Assembly (NCBI GenBank): GCA_900696465.1
Contig: CAADGE010000018.1
Location: 1-46,276, forward strand
Source: an uncultured Planctomycetota bacterium
Lineage (GTDB): Bacteria; Planctomycetota; Phycisphaerae; UBA1845; UTPLA1
Reading direction: 5' to 3'
DNA: 46,276 nucleotides
This document shows, piece by piece, positions 1 to 7,974 of the stretch. Each line of letters starts with the position of its first letter. The stretch's first letter is position 1. Under the pieces are notes generated by a model that worked only from the letters and a program-made list of their open reading frames with translations, was not told the origin of the DNA and made no database searches. Position numbers and translations under genes: made by a program.

Positions 1-2
1 AG

Positions 3-506
3 GCGCCCGACGCCCACGATCCACCGACGGGCCCGGAGACGATGCGGATTCGGTTCTATGCCCCTCGCGCAAGCGACGGCCTGCCGGACAGTACAAACAT
101 CCTGTTCGAGGAATCGTTCCTGAATCCCTCGCGGGAGGCAACAGGTCGCACACTCCTCCTGCCCGGCGTACCTGATGAGTACGAGTACGTCGTCGATTTA
201 GGCACACCCTTCCACCTTGCGGCTGACACGCTCTACTGGCTGGAGATTTCCCAAATTGGCGACCGTGCGAGCATTTTTCGTTGGGAACGTGGGACAGGAC
301 TACTAGCAGGTTTTTATTTTCTCAATCCCAATGTGTCCGATTGGAGCCACTCACCTGGCAGTTTCGCCGTTCAACTATCTACGATTCCAGAGCCCAGCAC
401 CGGGCTGCTGGTCATGTTGTTGTGTACAGTTCAGTTGCTGCGCAGCAGGGGAAGGAGATGGGCGCCCCTCTATAGACCTTTGGTCGTGCGACAAGTCATT
501 TGGTAA
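3..506 (+). CDS. PEP-CTERM sorted exported protein, 5' end outside window
   Basis: The reading frame is open to the left edge, so the N-terminus is missing; the first ATG at 42 is probably internal. The visible part is a beta-rich extracellular type domain of about 115 residues. It ends in the tripartite PEP-CTERM signal: IPEPS, a hydrophobic stretch (TGLLVMLLCTVQLL) and an arginine cluster (RSRGRR). In planctomycetes such proteins are exported and processed by an exosortase, which recognises the PEP motif. The gene runs 16 codons past the arginine cluster, longer than usual, so the end may have drifted after DNA rearrangement. The substrate or partner of the protein cannot be told. Family assignment rests on the C-terminal signal only. 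Confidence 0.75.
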   Translation, partial: APDAHDPPTGPETMRIRFYAPRASDGLPDSTNILFEESFLNPSREATGRTLLLPGVPDEYEYVVDLGTPFHLAADTLYWLEISQIGDRASIFRWERGTGLLAGFYFLNPNVSDWSHSPGSFAVQLSTIPEPSTGLLVMLLCTVQLLRSRGRRWAPLYRPLVVRQVIW

Positions 507-576
507 TTGTCGGACGGCACGATTTACTGTCAGTTCTTGGGCATAAGTTCAATCGTTTGAACAAGGAGTAAGGAGT

Positions 577-676
577 ATGACGACTCTGAGCGGATATTCC
601 GCGCGCCAAACGAAACCGTACCTTCATGCACTGACGATCGCTGTGGTTCTGGTTTCTGTGACGGATCCGATGCATG
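577..676 (+). pseudogene. 5' fragment of a secreted-protein gene interrupted by the IS3 element
   Basis: A very strong ribosome binding site (AAGGAGTAAGGAG) precedes ATG at 577. The first 33 codons read as a classical signal peptide: a basic n-region (SARQTKPY) and a hydrophobic core (LHALTIAVVLVSV). The frame then runs straight into the left inverted repeat of the IS3 element at 677. I infer a secreted protein gene, downstream of and perhaps co-functional with the PEP-CTERM gene, destroyed by the insertion. No remainder of this gene could be recognised on the far side of the two insertion sequences, so the rest was probably deleted or has moved. Confidence 0.5.
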
Positions 677-745
677 TGACCTTTCCCCCAGAAACTGATC
701 CAGGTCTTTCGTTAGGATTGGGGTCTGGATCATGGAGGAAAGGTG

Positions 746-1024
746 ATGAGCAGGAAGCGGTTCAAGCCGGAGGAGATCGTCAACAAGCTGCGTGAGGCGG
801 ATGTGCTGATCGCGCAGGGACGGACGGTGGCCCATGCGTGCAAGCAGATCGGCGTGACGGAGCAGACCTATTACCGCTGGCGGAAGGAGTACGGCGGACT
901 CAAGACCGATCAGGCCAGGCGGCTGAAGGAGCTGGAGCGTGAGAACGCCCGGCTCAAGCGGCTGGTGGCCGATGCGGAGTTGGACAAGGCGATCCTTCGA
1001 GAGGCCGCCCGCCCAAACTTCTGA
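746..1024 (+). CDS. IS3-family transposase OrfA
   Basis: OrfA of IS3 elements is the DNA-binding helix-turn-helix subunit and forms, by -1 frameshifting, the N-terminus of the OrfAB transposase. The protein (92 residues) begins MSRKRFKPEEIVNKL, has the HTH at about residues 25-48 (ACKQIGVTEQTYYRWRKEYG) and a leucine-zipper-like coiled coil (RRLKELERENARLKRLVADAEL). ATG 746 is preferred over the GTG at 743 because AGGAAAGG lies 6-8 bases before it. OrfB lies in the -1 frame and starts at the very end of OrfA, as expected. Confidence 0.85.
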   Translation: MSRKRFKPEEIVNKLREADVLIAQGRTVAHACKQIGVTEQTYYRWRKEYGGLKTDQARRLKELERENARLKRLVADAELDKAILREAARPNF

Positions 1025-2044
1025 GCCCGCAGCGGAAGCGTCAGGCGGTCCAGGAAGCCGTGGACCAGCTGGGCGTATCCGAGCGGCGGGCGTGCAAGGT
1101 ATTGAGTCAGTCTCGCGCGACGCAGCGTTTTCTTCCATCGGTTCGTGAGGATGAGGACCGGCTGACGCAGCGGATCATCGAACTGGCGGCAGTGTACGGA
1201 CGCTACGGGACGCCGCGGATCACGGGCTTGATCCGGAACGAAGGGATGCTGGTGAATCACAAGCGGGTCGAGCGAATCTGGAAGGCCGAGGGGGTCGAAG
1301 GTGCCGAAGAAGCAGCCCAAGCGTGGCCGTTTGTGGCTGAATGACGGCTCGTGCATTCGGCTTCGGCCGGAGCACAAGGATCACGTCTGGGCGTATGACT
1401 TTGTGCAGGCGTATACCCACGACGGGCGGCCGTTCCGGATGCTGACGCTGGTGGACGAATACACGCGGGAGTGCCTGGCGATTGATGTGGCCAGGAATCT
1501 GAGATCGGATGATGTGCTGGAGCGGCTGTCGTGGTTGTTTGCGACGCGTGGCGTGCCGGAGCATATTCGGAGCGACAACGGTCCGGAGTTCACGGCGAAG
1601 GTGGTGCGGCAGTGGCTGGCCCGGGTCGGCGTGAAGACGCTGTTCATCGAGCCGGGCAGCCCGTGGGAGAACGGCTACGTGGAGAGTTTTAACGGGAAGC
1701 TGAGCGACGAGTTACTGAACGGCGAGATCTTCTACACGCTCAACGAGGCGAAGGTGCTGATTGAGCGCTGGCGGGTTCATTACAACACGGTGCGGCCGCA
1801 CAGCGCGTTGGGGTATCGGCCACCGGCCCCGGAGGCGAGATTGATTGCGTCGAGGATGGGGATGGGAAACAAACTGGTTGAGGGAGGGATGCCGGAAATG
1901 GGACGCGGTGCCGGCAGGCCAGAAAGCTCGGTGCGGGTTGGTGAGAGAGTCGCACCGCCGTGGGCAGGCTGCGATCCGCTCGGTTCCCTCGCTCCGCTCC
2001 GCCCGCTCACGGCGTGTGCTTCGAGTGGTACTGGACTAACATAG
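1021..2044 (+). pseudogene. IS3-family transposase OrfB (DDE integrase), frameshifted
   Basis: The catalytic subunit is split over two frames. Codons from 1021 (LSPQRKRQAV, SERRACKVL) run to a stop at 1342-1344. The main rve domain is in the next frame and begins around PKKQPKRGRLWLNDGS (about 1300). An extra base near 1293-1300 (GGGGGTCGAAGG) moves the ribosome out of frame. The DDE residues are visible: D in WAYDFV, D in IRSDNGPEF and E in WENGYVESFNGKL. The C-terminal tail after RPPAPEARL is unusually long (about 60 residues) and not typical. The element is probably not autonomous unless the shift is a sequencing error or is recoded. Confidence 0.8.
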
Positions 2045-2053
2045 AGGTTGGAC

Positions 2054-3355
2054 TTAACCGTGGGGGAAGGTCAGACGCACCTCGAAGCCGTCGGCTCGTC
2101 GGGCCTTGATGTATCGTTCCAGTTCTTCTCGCTCCAACCTGGTGAACTTCACTTTCTTCCAGCGCTCGCTCGAACGCCACAGCGTGGCGAACACCAGCTT
2201 CAGGCATTCCTTCTCACCGCGGAATCGTGGGATCACTTTGGCACGACGCCGCTCCTCCACGAACCCGCGCTCGCACAGATTCGTCGTCCGCACCGCCCTG
2301 CGATGCCGTGAAGGCAGCTTCAAATGCGCCAGGCTGGCCTCCAGATCATCCTTCAGGCAGGCCGCCGCACCCGGCAGGTCACGCTGCTCCAACTCGTCGA
2401 TCAACGCCGCAGCCCGCTGGCGGCCCTTCTCCTGGTTGGGCGCATCGCGCATGTCGATCAGCAGCCGCTTGATCTCCTCGTGCTGATCCTCCGGGACTTT
2501 TTCCAGCACATTTTTCATCTTGTGGAACCAGCAGCGGATCCGCTCGGCCATCGGCCTGGTCGATTCGATCGCCGCAATGGCTCCCGGCGCCCCGTCGCTG
2601 GTCACCGTCAGCGGGTTGGGCAGACCCCGGGAGATCAGACTCCGGAAGTGCTCCTGCCAACTGGTCTGGCTCTCCCGGTTGCCCAGACTCATATGCACCA
2701 GCGCCTTGCTGCCATCCAATAGAATGGCCCATGTAACGAGAATGGCCTCCTTGCAGCCGGCCTGCTGACGAAGCGACTCATAGACCGCATCGCAGAAGAG
2801 ATAGACCACATTCAGTCCCGACAGATCGCGGCGACTGAAGGCCTCGTACTCCTCCCACAACACCTCGCTGATGCGGCTGACGCTGCTCTTGCTCAAGACC
2901 GGCCGGTCGTCGCCATCGTCGATCTCGCCGAGCAGATCTTCGACGTCCCGGGTGGACAGCCCGCGGGCGTACATCTCGCTGGCCAGCTTGTCGAGCACCT
3001 CGCTGCGCGATCGCAGCTTCGGCCAGATGTGCGACGTCCAGCCCTCGGCATCACGCACCTGGGGCAGTTCGATGAACACCTTCCCTTCGGCGGTGCGCAG
3101 CTGACGGAGCTTGTGACCATTGCGATAGCCGGGTGCCGTGGATTCCTTCGCCTGGCCATCGGCCGCTTCGCCGACATCGCGACGCTGATAACGCTGGCGG
3201 CCGAGCCGCTCGTCGACCTCCGCTTCCAGCATCTGCTCGATGACCATCTGCGCCGCCCTGCGAAACACGTCGCTGGTCAGCTCCTTCATGGCCTCGGGGT
3301 TCTGCAACTGAGAAGCCAACTTCGCAATTCGCGCTTCTATGGGTAAACTGTTCAT
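2054..3355 (-). CDS. IS256-family (Mutator) transposase
   Basis: A 433-residue DDE transposase of the Mutator/IS256 type, catalysing cut-and-paste or copy-out movement. Family features: N-terminal MNSLPIEARIAKLASQ region, VIEQMLEAEVDERLG, APGYRNGHKLRQLRTAEG, the first aspartate region (YLFCDAVYESLR), TSDGAPGAIAAIES with the second aspartate, the CWFHKMKNVLEKVP motif and the C-terminal glutamate region (RTTNLCERGFVEERRRAKVIPRF). Length is normal and no break is seen. The last residues (LTFPHG) and the stop codon are encoded by bases that also form the right terminal repeat of the neighbouring IS3 element, so the natural C-terminus may have been replaced. The matching left end of this IS was not identified. 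Confidence 0.9.
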   Translation of the reverse strand: MNSLPIEARIAKLASQLQNPEAMKELTSDVFRRAAQMVIEQMLEAEVDERLGRQRYQRRDVGEAADGQAKESTAPGYRNGHKLRQLRTAEGKVFIELPQVRDAEGWTSHIWPKLRSRSEVLDKLASEMYARGLSTRDVEDLLGEIDDGDDRPVLSKSSVSRISEVLWEEYEAFSRRDLSGLNVVYLFCDAVYESLRQQAGCKEAILVTWAILLDGSKALVHMSLGNRESQTSWQEHFRSLISRGLPNPLTVTSDGAPGAIAAIESTRPMAERIRCWFHKMKNVLEKVPEDQHEEIKRLLIDMRDAPNQEKGRQRAAALIDELEQRDLPGAAACLKDDLEASLAHLKLPSRHRRAVRTTNLCERGFVEERRRAKVIPRFRGEKECLKLVFATLWRSSERWKKVKFTRLEREELERYIKARRADGFEVRLTFPHG

Positions 3356-3926
3356 GGCGTCTGGGGCTCCTTTCTGAGCACGTGAAACATGCCCGACAGG
3401 ATACCCAGACCGCCACTATTTACAGCTATTGTGGGACATCACCCCGTTCGTGAACAGGCAGTTGCAGTGAGTGTTTTTGCTTGCGGGCACGGAGCATTTT
3501 TCTGCGGGTGATGGTTTTCTGTTGGCCGTGCATCGAAGGAACGTTAATGAAGATAGCATCACCCTCCCTCTTGAACAGTGTTGAAACCCTCACCGAGGCC
3601 GCAGGAATTGATGACTCCAGTCTAACAGCTTGGAGGACAGTTTAAGGGTCGCCGGGCGTCAAGAATCGAGAGATTCTCGTAAGTGCGCGAGAATCAAGTG
3701 AATGTGAACTGCCTGAAAATGAAACGGAGAGGGAGGGAATCGATCTCCCTCGTTTTCTCAACCTCTGCCGCGCGCTCAGTTTATCGCCCAACCTCAAGAG
3801 CGACAACGACTTCGCGCGTCTCGCTGATGTTCTGTACCTCCACGGTTTTTTACCGTCTCGCGGCGCGTTTTGAGGGCAGTTTGAGGGCAGTTTCGTACAT
3901 GTAAGCATTCACGCGAACGCTCAGAC
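3356..3926. other. Intergenic: outer end of IS256-type element, no gene seen
   Basis: This 571-base stretch follows the transposase start. The outer end of the element is probably near TATTTACAGCTATTGTGG (3418-3435). A weak partial match to the other side (around 2029-2050) can be drawn, but it is too poor to define inverted repeats. From 3460 to 3926 composition is AT-richer than the surroundings. The short frames there have no ribosome site or family-like sequence. I see no RNA gene. Confidence 0.4.
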
Positions 3927-5204
3927 CTACGCCGCCTTCGACACACCATCGCTGCTACCGAACAAGGATTCACGTATCAGAGCCCGAATCACGGTGCGAT
4001 CGGTCCCATCCGGCATGAGGCCCCTCGATTCGCGTGAGGGCTGGTTTCGGCTCAGGGAATCCGTTCGAGGCCGAGTAGCAGCTTGAGAAGCGGCACGCAA
4101 TCGCCGCCGTGCTGCATCCTCGTCATCCAGCGTCGCATAGTGCCAGAGCTTTCGGCGGACCAGCGTCGCGAAGAGGCCGCAGGGGTTTCGCGTCCCGATG
4201 GCCTTGGCGTGCTCGGCCGTTGCGAAGAACCGAAGCCGATCGCATTCGGAACCGTTGACCAAACCGATGCTCAGGGCCTGTCGAAAAAGTTCGAGGAGCC
4301 GACACGGCTCTCGGAGGTCTTCGGCCACGATATGCCGGAGCGTGGGGTTCCGTCCCCTGCCCTGCTTTGCGAAAGCACCAGCCGGTCCGTGCCCGGGTTT
4401 CTGGTGTTGATCAAATCTCGAAGAGAGTTTCTTGTCTTTATAAGGGGGTGCTGATCCGGTGGCGGAAAGCCGCGAACGGGGTGATCGTTTTTCTGCCGGG
4501 CTTACGTCGTCCCTTGACCACTCCAGGTTGATCCGTGCCCGCTGGCCGAAGCGGTTAAGGTACGTTTGTCCGCGAACGACCGGCACGAGCCAGCCGATCG
4601 CCACCAGATGTTGCCGAGCGGTCTTGACGTTTCGAAGACTCACGTCGAAAACCTCCGCGATCCAGGACGCCTTGCACGATCCCTCCGGCTCGCAGCGGCC
4701 ATTTCGGTAGTAGAGGCAGCGAAGAAGGTGGGCCAGGATGGTTGCAATCACCACGCGACGCGCGCCGCCCGCGATCAGGCGAACAATTCGACGCGGCACC
4801 GGCACCAACCGCCGATGATTCGCAACTAGCTCGCACATTCTGAGCAGATCGCTCACTTGAGACCCACCATCGCACTTCGGCACGGTGATGCACGAGTCGC
4901 TCCATTTGACAAGACCCGATTTTTCGAGACGAGCGACCGAATGGCGCAGATGTTCGCCCCCTGCCCCGCCGACCAGCGACCGGATCTCCTCGATACGGTA
5001 TTTCGGCCGGATGCCCTTTTTAGCAACGCAGCGCCTCGCCACGAGTTCGAGGCACGCGAACCATACTCGGAGGTCCACCAAGCGAAGATCGCCGCGCCTG
5101 TAGGCCGCCCAGGCCCTTAGAAGCGAGGTCCCTGAAACAAGGCAGAATCCCCCGGCCGGTTTTCGAAGCGAGTCTCCCGCTCTCGCGTCACATTTTGTGT
5201 TCAT
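3927..5204 (-). CDS. Plasmid replication-initiator-like winged-helix protein
   Basis: A 425-residue basic protein with two winged-helix-like segments. One is at about residues 40-130 (RLVDLRVWFACLELVARR ... HSVARLEKSGLVKW) and one at about 145-230 (ARRVVIATILAHLLRCLYYRNGRC ... DVSLRNVKTARQHLVAIGWL). Tandem winged helices are the architecture of Rep_3/RepA type initiators, which bind iterons near their gene. A basic, disordered tail follows. Start chosen at 5204, because GAAGGG lies 7 bases upstream; an in-frame ATG at 5255 lacks a site. The gene is divergent from parA, with a repeat cluster and a possible antisense transcript between them, as in plasmid maintenance modules. No family motif is conclusive; it could also be another element-borne regulator. 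Confidence 0.5.
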   Translation of the reverse strand: MNTKCDARAGDSLRKPAGGFCLVSGTSLLRAWAAYRRGDLRLVDLRVWFACLELVARRCVAKKGIRPKYRIEEIRSLVGGAGGEHLRHSVARLEKSGLVKWSDSCITVPKCDGGSQVSDLLRMCELVANHRRLVPVPRRIVRLIAGGARRVVIATILAHLLRCLYYRNGRCEPEGSCKASWIAEVFDVSLRNVKTARQHLVAIGWLVPVVRGQTYLNRFGQRARINLEWSRDDVSPAEKRSPRSRLSATGSAPPYKDKKLSSRFDQHQKPGHGPAGAFAKQGRGRNPTLRHIVAEDLREPCRLLELFRQALSIGLVNGSECDRLRFFATAEHAKAIGTRNPCGLFATLVRRKLWHYATLDDEDAARRRLRAASQAATRPRTDSLSRNQPSRESRGLMPDGTDRTVIRALIRESLFGSSDGVSKAA

Positions 5205-5293
5205 CGGATTTCCCTTCGGATACACGAAGAGCGACCGTCCGACAGGCAGACGCATCAGGGCGCACGAACCCTGTGCAGCGATGAAGAATCCTC

Positions 5294-5413
5294 TTGACGG
5301 GAGCCGTGGACGCGGGCTAGGTTGAGTTTGCGAGATTCAACCGGCTTCGCAATCTTCGGCTTCGCTGGGGATTTTCAAGCCACGAAAACAGGCGACCCCA
5401 CGGTCGCTTTTTT
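5294..5413 (+). ncRNA. Candidate short antisense RNA over the rep leader
   Basis: On the plus strand TTGACG (5294-5299), a 17-base spacer and CTAGGT (5317-5322) make a plausible sigma-70 promoter. About 80 bases later is an excellent intrinsic terminator. The predicted RNA of about 85 bases contains a direct repeat GGCTTCGC (5343-5350 and 5358-5365). It would be antisense to any rep mRNA starting beyond 5413, the arrangement of counter-transcribed copy-control RNAs. No protein of useful length is encoded. The rep promoter itself was not located, so the antisense relation is inferred. Confidence 0.3.
5392..5413 (+). terminator. Rho-independent terminator
   Basis: Stem GCGACC (5392-5397) and GGTCGC (5402-5407), loop CCAC, then six T. 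The flanking ACGAAAA and TTTTTTCGT can also pair, so it may act in both directions. It is not downstream of any protein gene on the plus strand. Confidence 0.6.
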
Positions 5414-5563
5414 CGTTTCTGGCATGTCGCGTTACGTCATGGCGCTCTTCCAATTTTGCACGGCATACGATGGGTTCTTCCCCACTTTCGCGCCGATCAA
5501 TCCAGCTCTCGCACGGTCACAACTACCTGACAAGACACATTCTTCTGCATGCACTACCGAATC

Positions 5564-5771
5564 CCCGCATGCCGGAGTGCGGGCATGCCGGACGGCAGGC
5601 ATCCCCGCGGACGGGCGGACCGGCGCGCGGGCATGCGGGCACGACTCACCACCGAAAAATCCATCTTGTTCAAACACTTGAATCGTGATGGAACGGAGGA
5701 ATGCGGGCACGCGGGAGATCGGGCCTTCCCGATAGCGGGCCGGCAGCCATGCGGGCATTCCCGCAGGCGGG
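5564..5771. repeat. Cluster of GCGGGCAT repeats upstream of parA
   Basis: The core TGCGGGCAT or GCGGGCAC recurs in both orientations: CCCGCAT at 5564-5570, TGCGGGCATGCCG at 5578-5590, GCGGGCATGCGGGCACG at 5627-5643, ATGCGGGCACGCGGG at 5701-5715 and ATGCGGGCATTCCCGC at 5749-5764. Some units are themselves palindromic (GCATGC centres). Lying between rep and parA, they could be a partition centromere, Rep iterons or a parA operator. The spacing is irregular, unlike classical iterons. The 5256-5793 gap contains this cluster and the short RNA candidate but no protein gene. Confidence 0.45.
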
Positions 5772-5793
5772 AGATGATTGCAGTGGAGGCAGC

Positions 5794-6696
5794 ATGACGA
5801 ATTCGAATCAGCAAGGCGTGGTGATCGCCGTGGGGAACCAAAAGGGCGGAGTAGGGAAGACCACCAACACCGTCCACATCGCGGCGGCACTCGGGCAACG
5901 CGGGTTTCATTGCATGGTCATGGATCTCGACCCGGCGGCAGGCGCCACCAAGCACCTGGGCGTGCCGGTCAACAGCTTCGCGGGCACGCTGGAGCTTCTC
6001 ACCACGGACGAAACGATCGACAGTCTCGCCATCGCCGACAAGATGCCGCAAAACGTTCACCTTGTTCCATCGCGGCCGCAGCTCAGCGAAATCGACAACC
6101 TTGTCTCCAAGTACGTGGACCGCACGCGAATCCTCGAACGGCCCATCGAAGAGGCGAGGGCGAAGTACGATTTCATCTTCCTCGACACCGGCCCGTCGGC
6201 GGCCTTCACCACCACCGTCGCCGCTTACTCGACCGCCGAATGGTTTTTGCTGTCCGCCTTTCCGCATCCGCTCTCGCTCGGCGGCTTGACCGAGGCCTTC
6301 AACGACATCGCCGATGTTCGCAAGCACCGCAATCCCGGTCTGGAGGTATTGGGCGTCGTGTTCACCAACGTCGATGGCCGCGCCACCAGGCTTCGCGCCC
6401 AACTGGAGGCGGTGGTCAACGAAGCGCTGCCGGGCAGGCGCTTCGACACGTCGATCTCGCAGGCCGTGATCCTTCCCGACGTGTCCGGACGAGGAAAGAC
6501 GCTCTTTCAATTCCCGAAGTTCGAGAATATTCCGGCAGCCCAACAGTATCTTCGGCTCTCGGTTGAGATCGAACACCGCGTGCGACACCGCGAGGCATAC
6601 CTGCAAGGCGCGCTGGGACCACCGCCGTTTGCCGCGATGGGCATGATCGACGATGAAGCCGACCGAGTGACACCGGCCTTGGCAGCCAACGAATAG
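5794..6696 (+). CDS. parA: ParA-family partition ATPase
   Basis: A 300-residue ParA/MinD-type ATPase that would segregate or position the element by ATP-dependent, nonspecific DNA binding. The deviant Walker A box KGGVGKTT is at residues 17-24 with the signature first lysine; switch I region MDLDPAAGATKHLG is at about 43-56 and the Walker B segment DFIFLDTGPS at about 126-135. ATG 5794 follows GGAGG by 6 bases; the upstream ATG at 5701 would run through the repeat cluster. There is no N-terminal helix-turn-helix, so this is the short (Ib-like) ParA type. It is followed after 10 bases by a small gene that is probably its partner. Confidence 0.9.
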   Translation: MTNSNQQGVVIAVGNQKGGVGKTTNTVHIAAALGQRGFHCMVMDLDPAAGATKHLGVPVNSFAGTLELLTTDETIDSLAIADKMPQNVHLVPSRPQLSEIDNLVSKYVDRTRILERPIEEARAKYDFIFLDTGPSAAFTTTVAAYSTAEWFLLSAFPHPLSLGGLTEAFNDIADVRKHRNPGLEVLGVVFTNVDGRATRLRAQLEAVVNEALPGRRFDTSISQAVILPDVSGRGKTLFQFPKFENIPAAQQYLRLSVEIEHRVRHREAYLQGALGPPPFAAMGMIDDEADRVTPALAANE

Positions 6697-6706
6697 GTGA
6701 GGGGAT

Positions 6707-7198
6707 ATGGCCAAGCCGCTACGCACGCCGCCGCCCTCATCATCCGTCGCCAGGCTCTTCGATCTTGACGCCGCCGCGCGAGCGGTCGCAGCCCCGACTC
6801 CGATGCGGGAGATTGCCGAGACTCAGCCGGTGCAGCAGCAGGAACCGGCCGTGCCGCCTAGAAGTCCGGCCAGCCCGGCTTTCGTCGTCGCGTCGCCGCA
6901 CATCAAGCGCGAGTTTGTTTTCACGCCTGCGTCCGAGGCGACCTTCTCGCAGCTTGTGGAGATCTATCGCCGAAGCACGGGAACAAAGCTCACCGCCAGC
7001 CACGTCGCCCGCTCCCTGATGAAGGGCGTCGCTCACTGCATGGAGCATCTGGAGAAGGAAGCCCGCCGCATCGGCCCGCTCAAACTGCCGTCCAATGCTC
7101 GGGGCAGGGAATTGGAGCGCGATCGCTTCGAGGCGAAGATCGCGGACGCATTCATCGCGGGCATCCGCTCGGCGCCGGCAATGGACCGCGAATCGTGA
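6707..7198 (+). CDS. Small ParA-linked protein, possible centromere-binding partner
   Basis: A 163-residue protein starting at an ATG with GAGGGG six bases upstream, 10 bases after parA, so surely co-transcribed. Residues 1-60 are proline and alanine rich and likely disordered. Residues about 65-115 form a compact, charged region (REFVFTPASEATFSQLVEIYRRSTGTKLTASHVARSLMKGVAH) that could be a ribbon-helix-helix or HTH fold. The C-terminal half is helical and basic. I do not recognise a named family. Position and size fit the ParB-analogue role of type Ib systems, where the second gene binds the centromere; that is inference. Confidence 0.55.
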   Translation: MAKPLRTPPPSSSVARLFDLDAAARAVAAPTPMREIAETQPVQQQEPAVPPRSPASPAFVVASPHIKREFVFTPASEATFSQLVEIYRRSTGTKLTASHVARSLMKGVAHCMEHLEKEARRIGPLKLPSNARGRELERDRFEAKIADAFIAGIRSAPAMDRES

Positions 7199-7225
7199 TC
7201 GCTCAATTCTATTTGAAGCCGAATC

Positions 7226-7693
7226 CTATCGGGAGCCGTCGAGCAATCGAAGGACGATGTCCTCGTCGATGTAAAACCCGATACCCTGAAGTTGCTTCAG
7301 CACCGTGGGAAGTTCGACGAGTCCGCGTGCAGAGGCCAGTGCCAGAATGCCGACGGTGCCCGTGATCGGCAGGTTCAGTCGCCGCGCGACCATGCGCGCT
7401 TCCTTGTCATCGACCAGCAGAAAATCGGCATGAAGTTCGAGGGCCAGACTGATCGCTTCGCGTTCACCGGCTCCGCTCACCAGGGTCGGATCGACCTTGG
7501 CGGGTTTCCGAATCGATAACCACGCCGGCGGCCCCGTGATCCACTCACGAACTTCGGTCGGCGCATGGGCATGCGACAATTCTGAAACGACGGCGGGCGG
7601 AATTACGACCTGACCGTAAAGCTTCGAAAGGATTTCCGACAGACCCAGGCGGATCAGCACATTGAGGGGCGTAGCATCGGCGACAACGAGCAT
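7226..7693 (-). CDS. DUF3368-type PIN-domain toxin
   Basis: A 155-residue PIN-fold protein, predicted Mg-dependent ribonuclease. Acidic residues expected in the active site are visible: D6 (VVADATPLN), E38 (VVSELSH), E77 (GAGEREAISLA) and D95-D96 (LLVDDKEARMVA). The segment GTVGILALASARGLV is typical of DUF3368. It follows the UPF0175 gene with a one-base overlap of stop and start (TAATG), so the two are translationally coupled. This pairing is a known type II toxin-antitoxin arrangement and would stabilise the element. The target RNA is unknown. Confidence 0.8.
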   Translation of the reverse strand: MLVVADATPLNVLIRLGLSEILSKLYGQVVIPPAVVSELSHAHAPTEVREWITGPPAWLSIRKPAKVDPTLVSGAGEREAISLALELHADFLLVDDKEARMVARRLNLPITGTVGILALASARGLVELPTVLKQLQGIGFYIDEDIVLRLLDGSR

Positions 7694-7968
7694 TAGATAT
7701 TGACGTTGAAGTGCTTGCGAAGGGTTTCGCGGTCGGCTTCCAACTCTTCCAGATCGTAATTCAACGGCACCTTGCGATCAGCCAACCACTTCTGCGCCTC
7801 GTAGCGCGTCGGCAGGCCGAGAACGCTGGCGACGAAGCCCATACTGATGCGGCCGGTGCGGTAGCCGTTGATGAGCAGCGCTTCCCGCGCTGCTTCGCTG
7901 AGGTCCGGTCCGAAGGCCTTGCGAAATTGCTCGACCGCGTTCTCCGGAATGTCGATCGTCACGTCCAT
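7693..7968 (-). CDS. UPF0175 family antitoxin
   Basis: A 91-residue protein beginning MDVTIDIPENAVEQF. The rest is a helical DNA-binding-like region (DLSEAAREALLINGYRTGRISMGFVASVLGLP TRYEAQKWL) ending with the acidic YDLEELEADRETL tail, all typical of UPF0175. It is the likely antitoxin and autoregulator of the downstream PIN toxin. A perfect TATAAT lies 6 bases before the ATG, suggesting a leaderless mRNA. Confidence 0.8.
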   Translation of the reverse strand: MDVTIDIPENAVEQFRKAFGPDLSEAAREALLINGYRTGRISMGFVASVLGLPTRYEAQKWLADRKVPLNYDLEELEADRETLRKHFNVNI

Positions 7969-7974
7969 ATCGAG

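Larger units (their letters stand above)
677..2073 (+). mobile_element. IS3-family insertion sequence
   Basis: The left end reads TGACCTTTCCCCC (677-689) and the right end is its near-perfect inverse, GGGGGAAGGTCA (2062-2073). Allowing one gap, a shared TCCA can be aligned further inside both ends, giving imperfect terminal repeats of about 26 bases. The 1.4 kb length, two overlapping transposase frames and end sequence fit IS3. No convincing 3-5 base target duplication is seen; the right boundary lies directly against (and partly inside) the IS256-type transposase frame. Confidence 0.75.

Noticed and set aside
2029-2056. Left terminal repeat of the IS256 element
   Set aside because: About half of 21 bases can be aligned to the other end, which is not better than could be picked by eye; the IS3 repeat is the better explanation for this sequence.
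3642-3908. 88-codon minus frame and 73-codon plus frame after the IS256 element
   Set aside because: Serine/arginine-rich composition without ribosome site; overlapping frames on both strands suggest chance.
5554-6726. 390-codon open frame on the minus strand opposite parA
   Set aside because: ParA motifs are clear on the plus strand; the minus frame has no family-like sequence and exists because of high GC.
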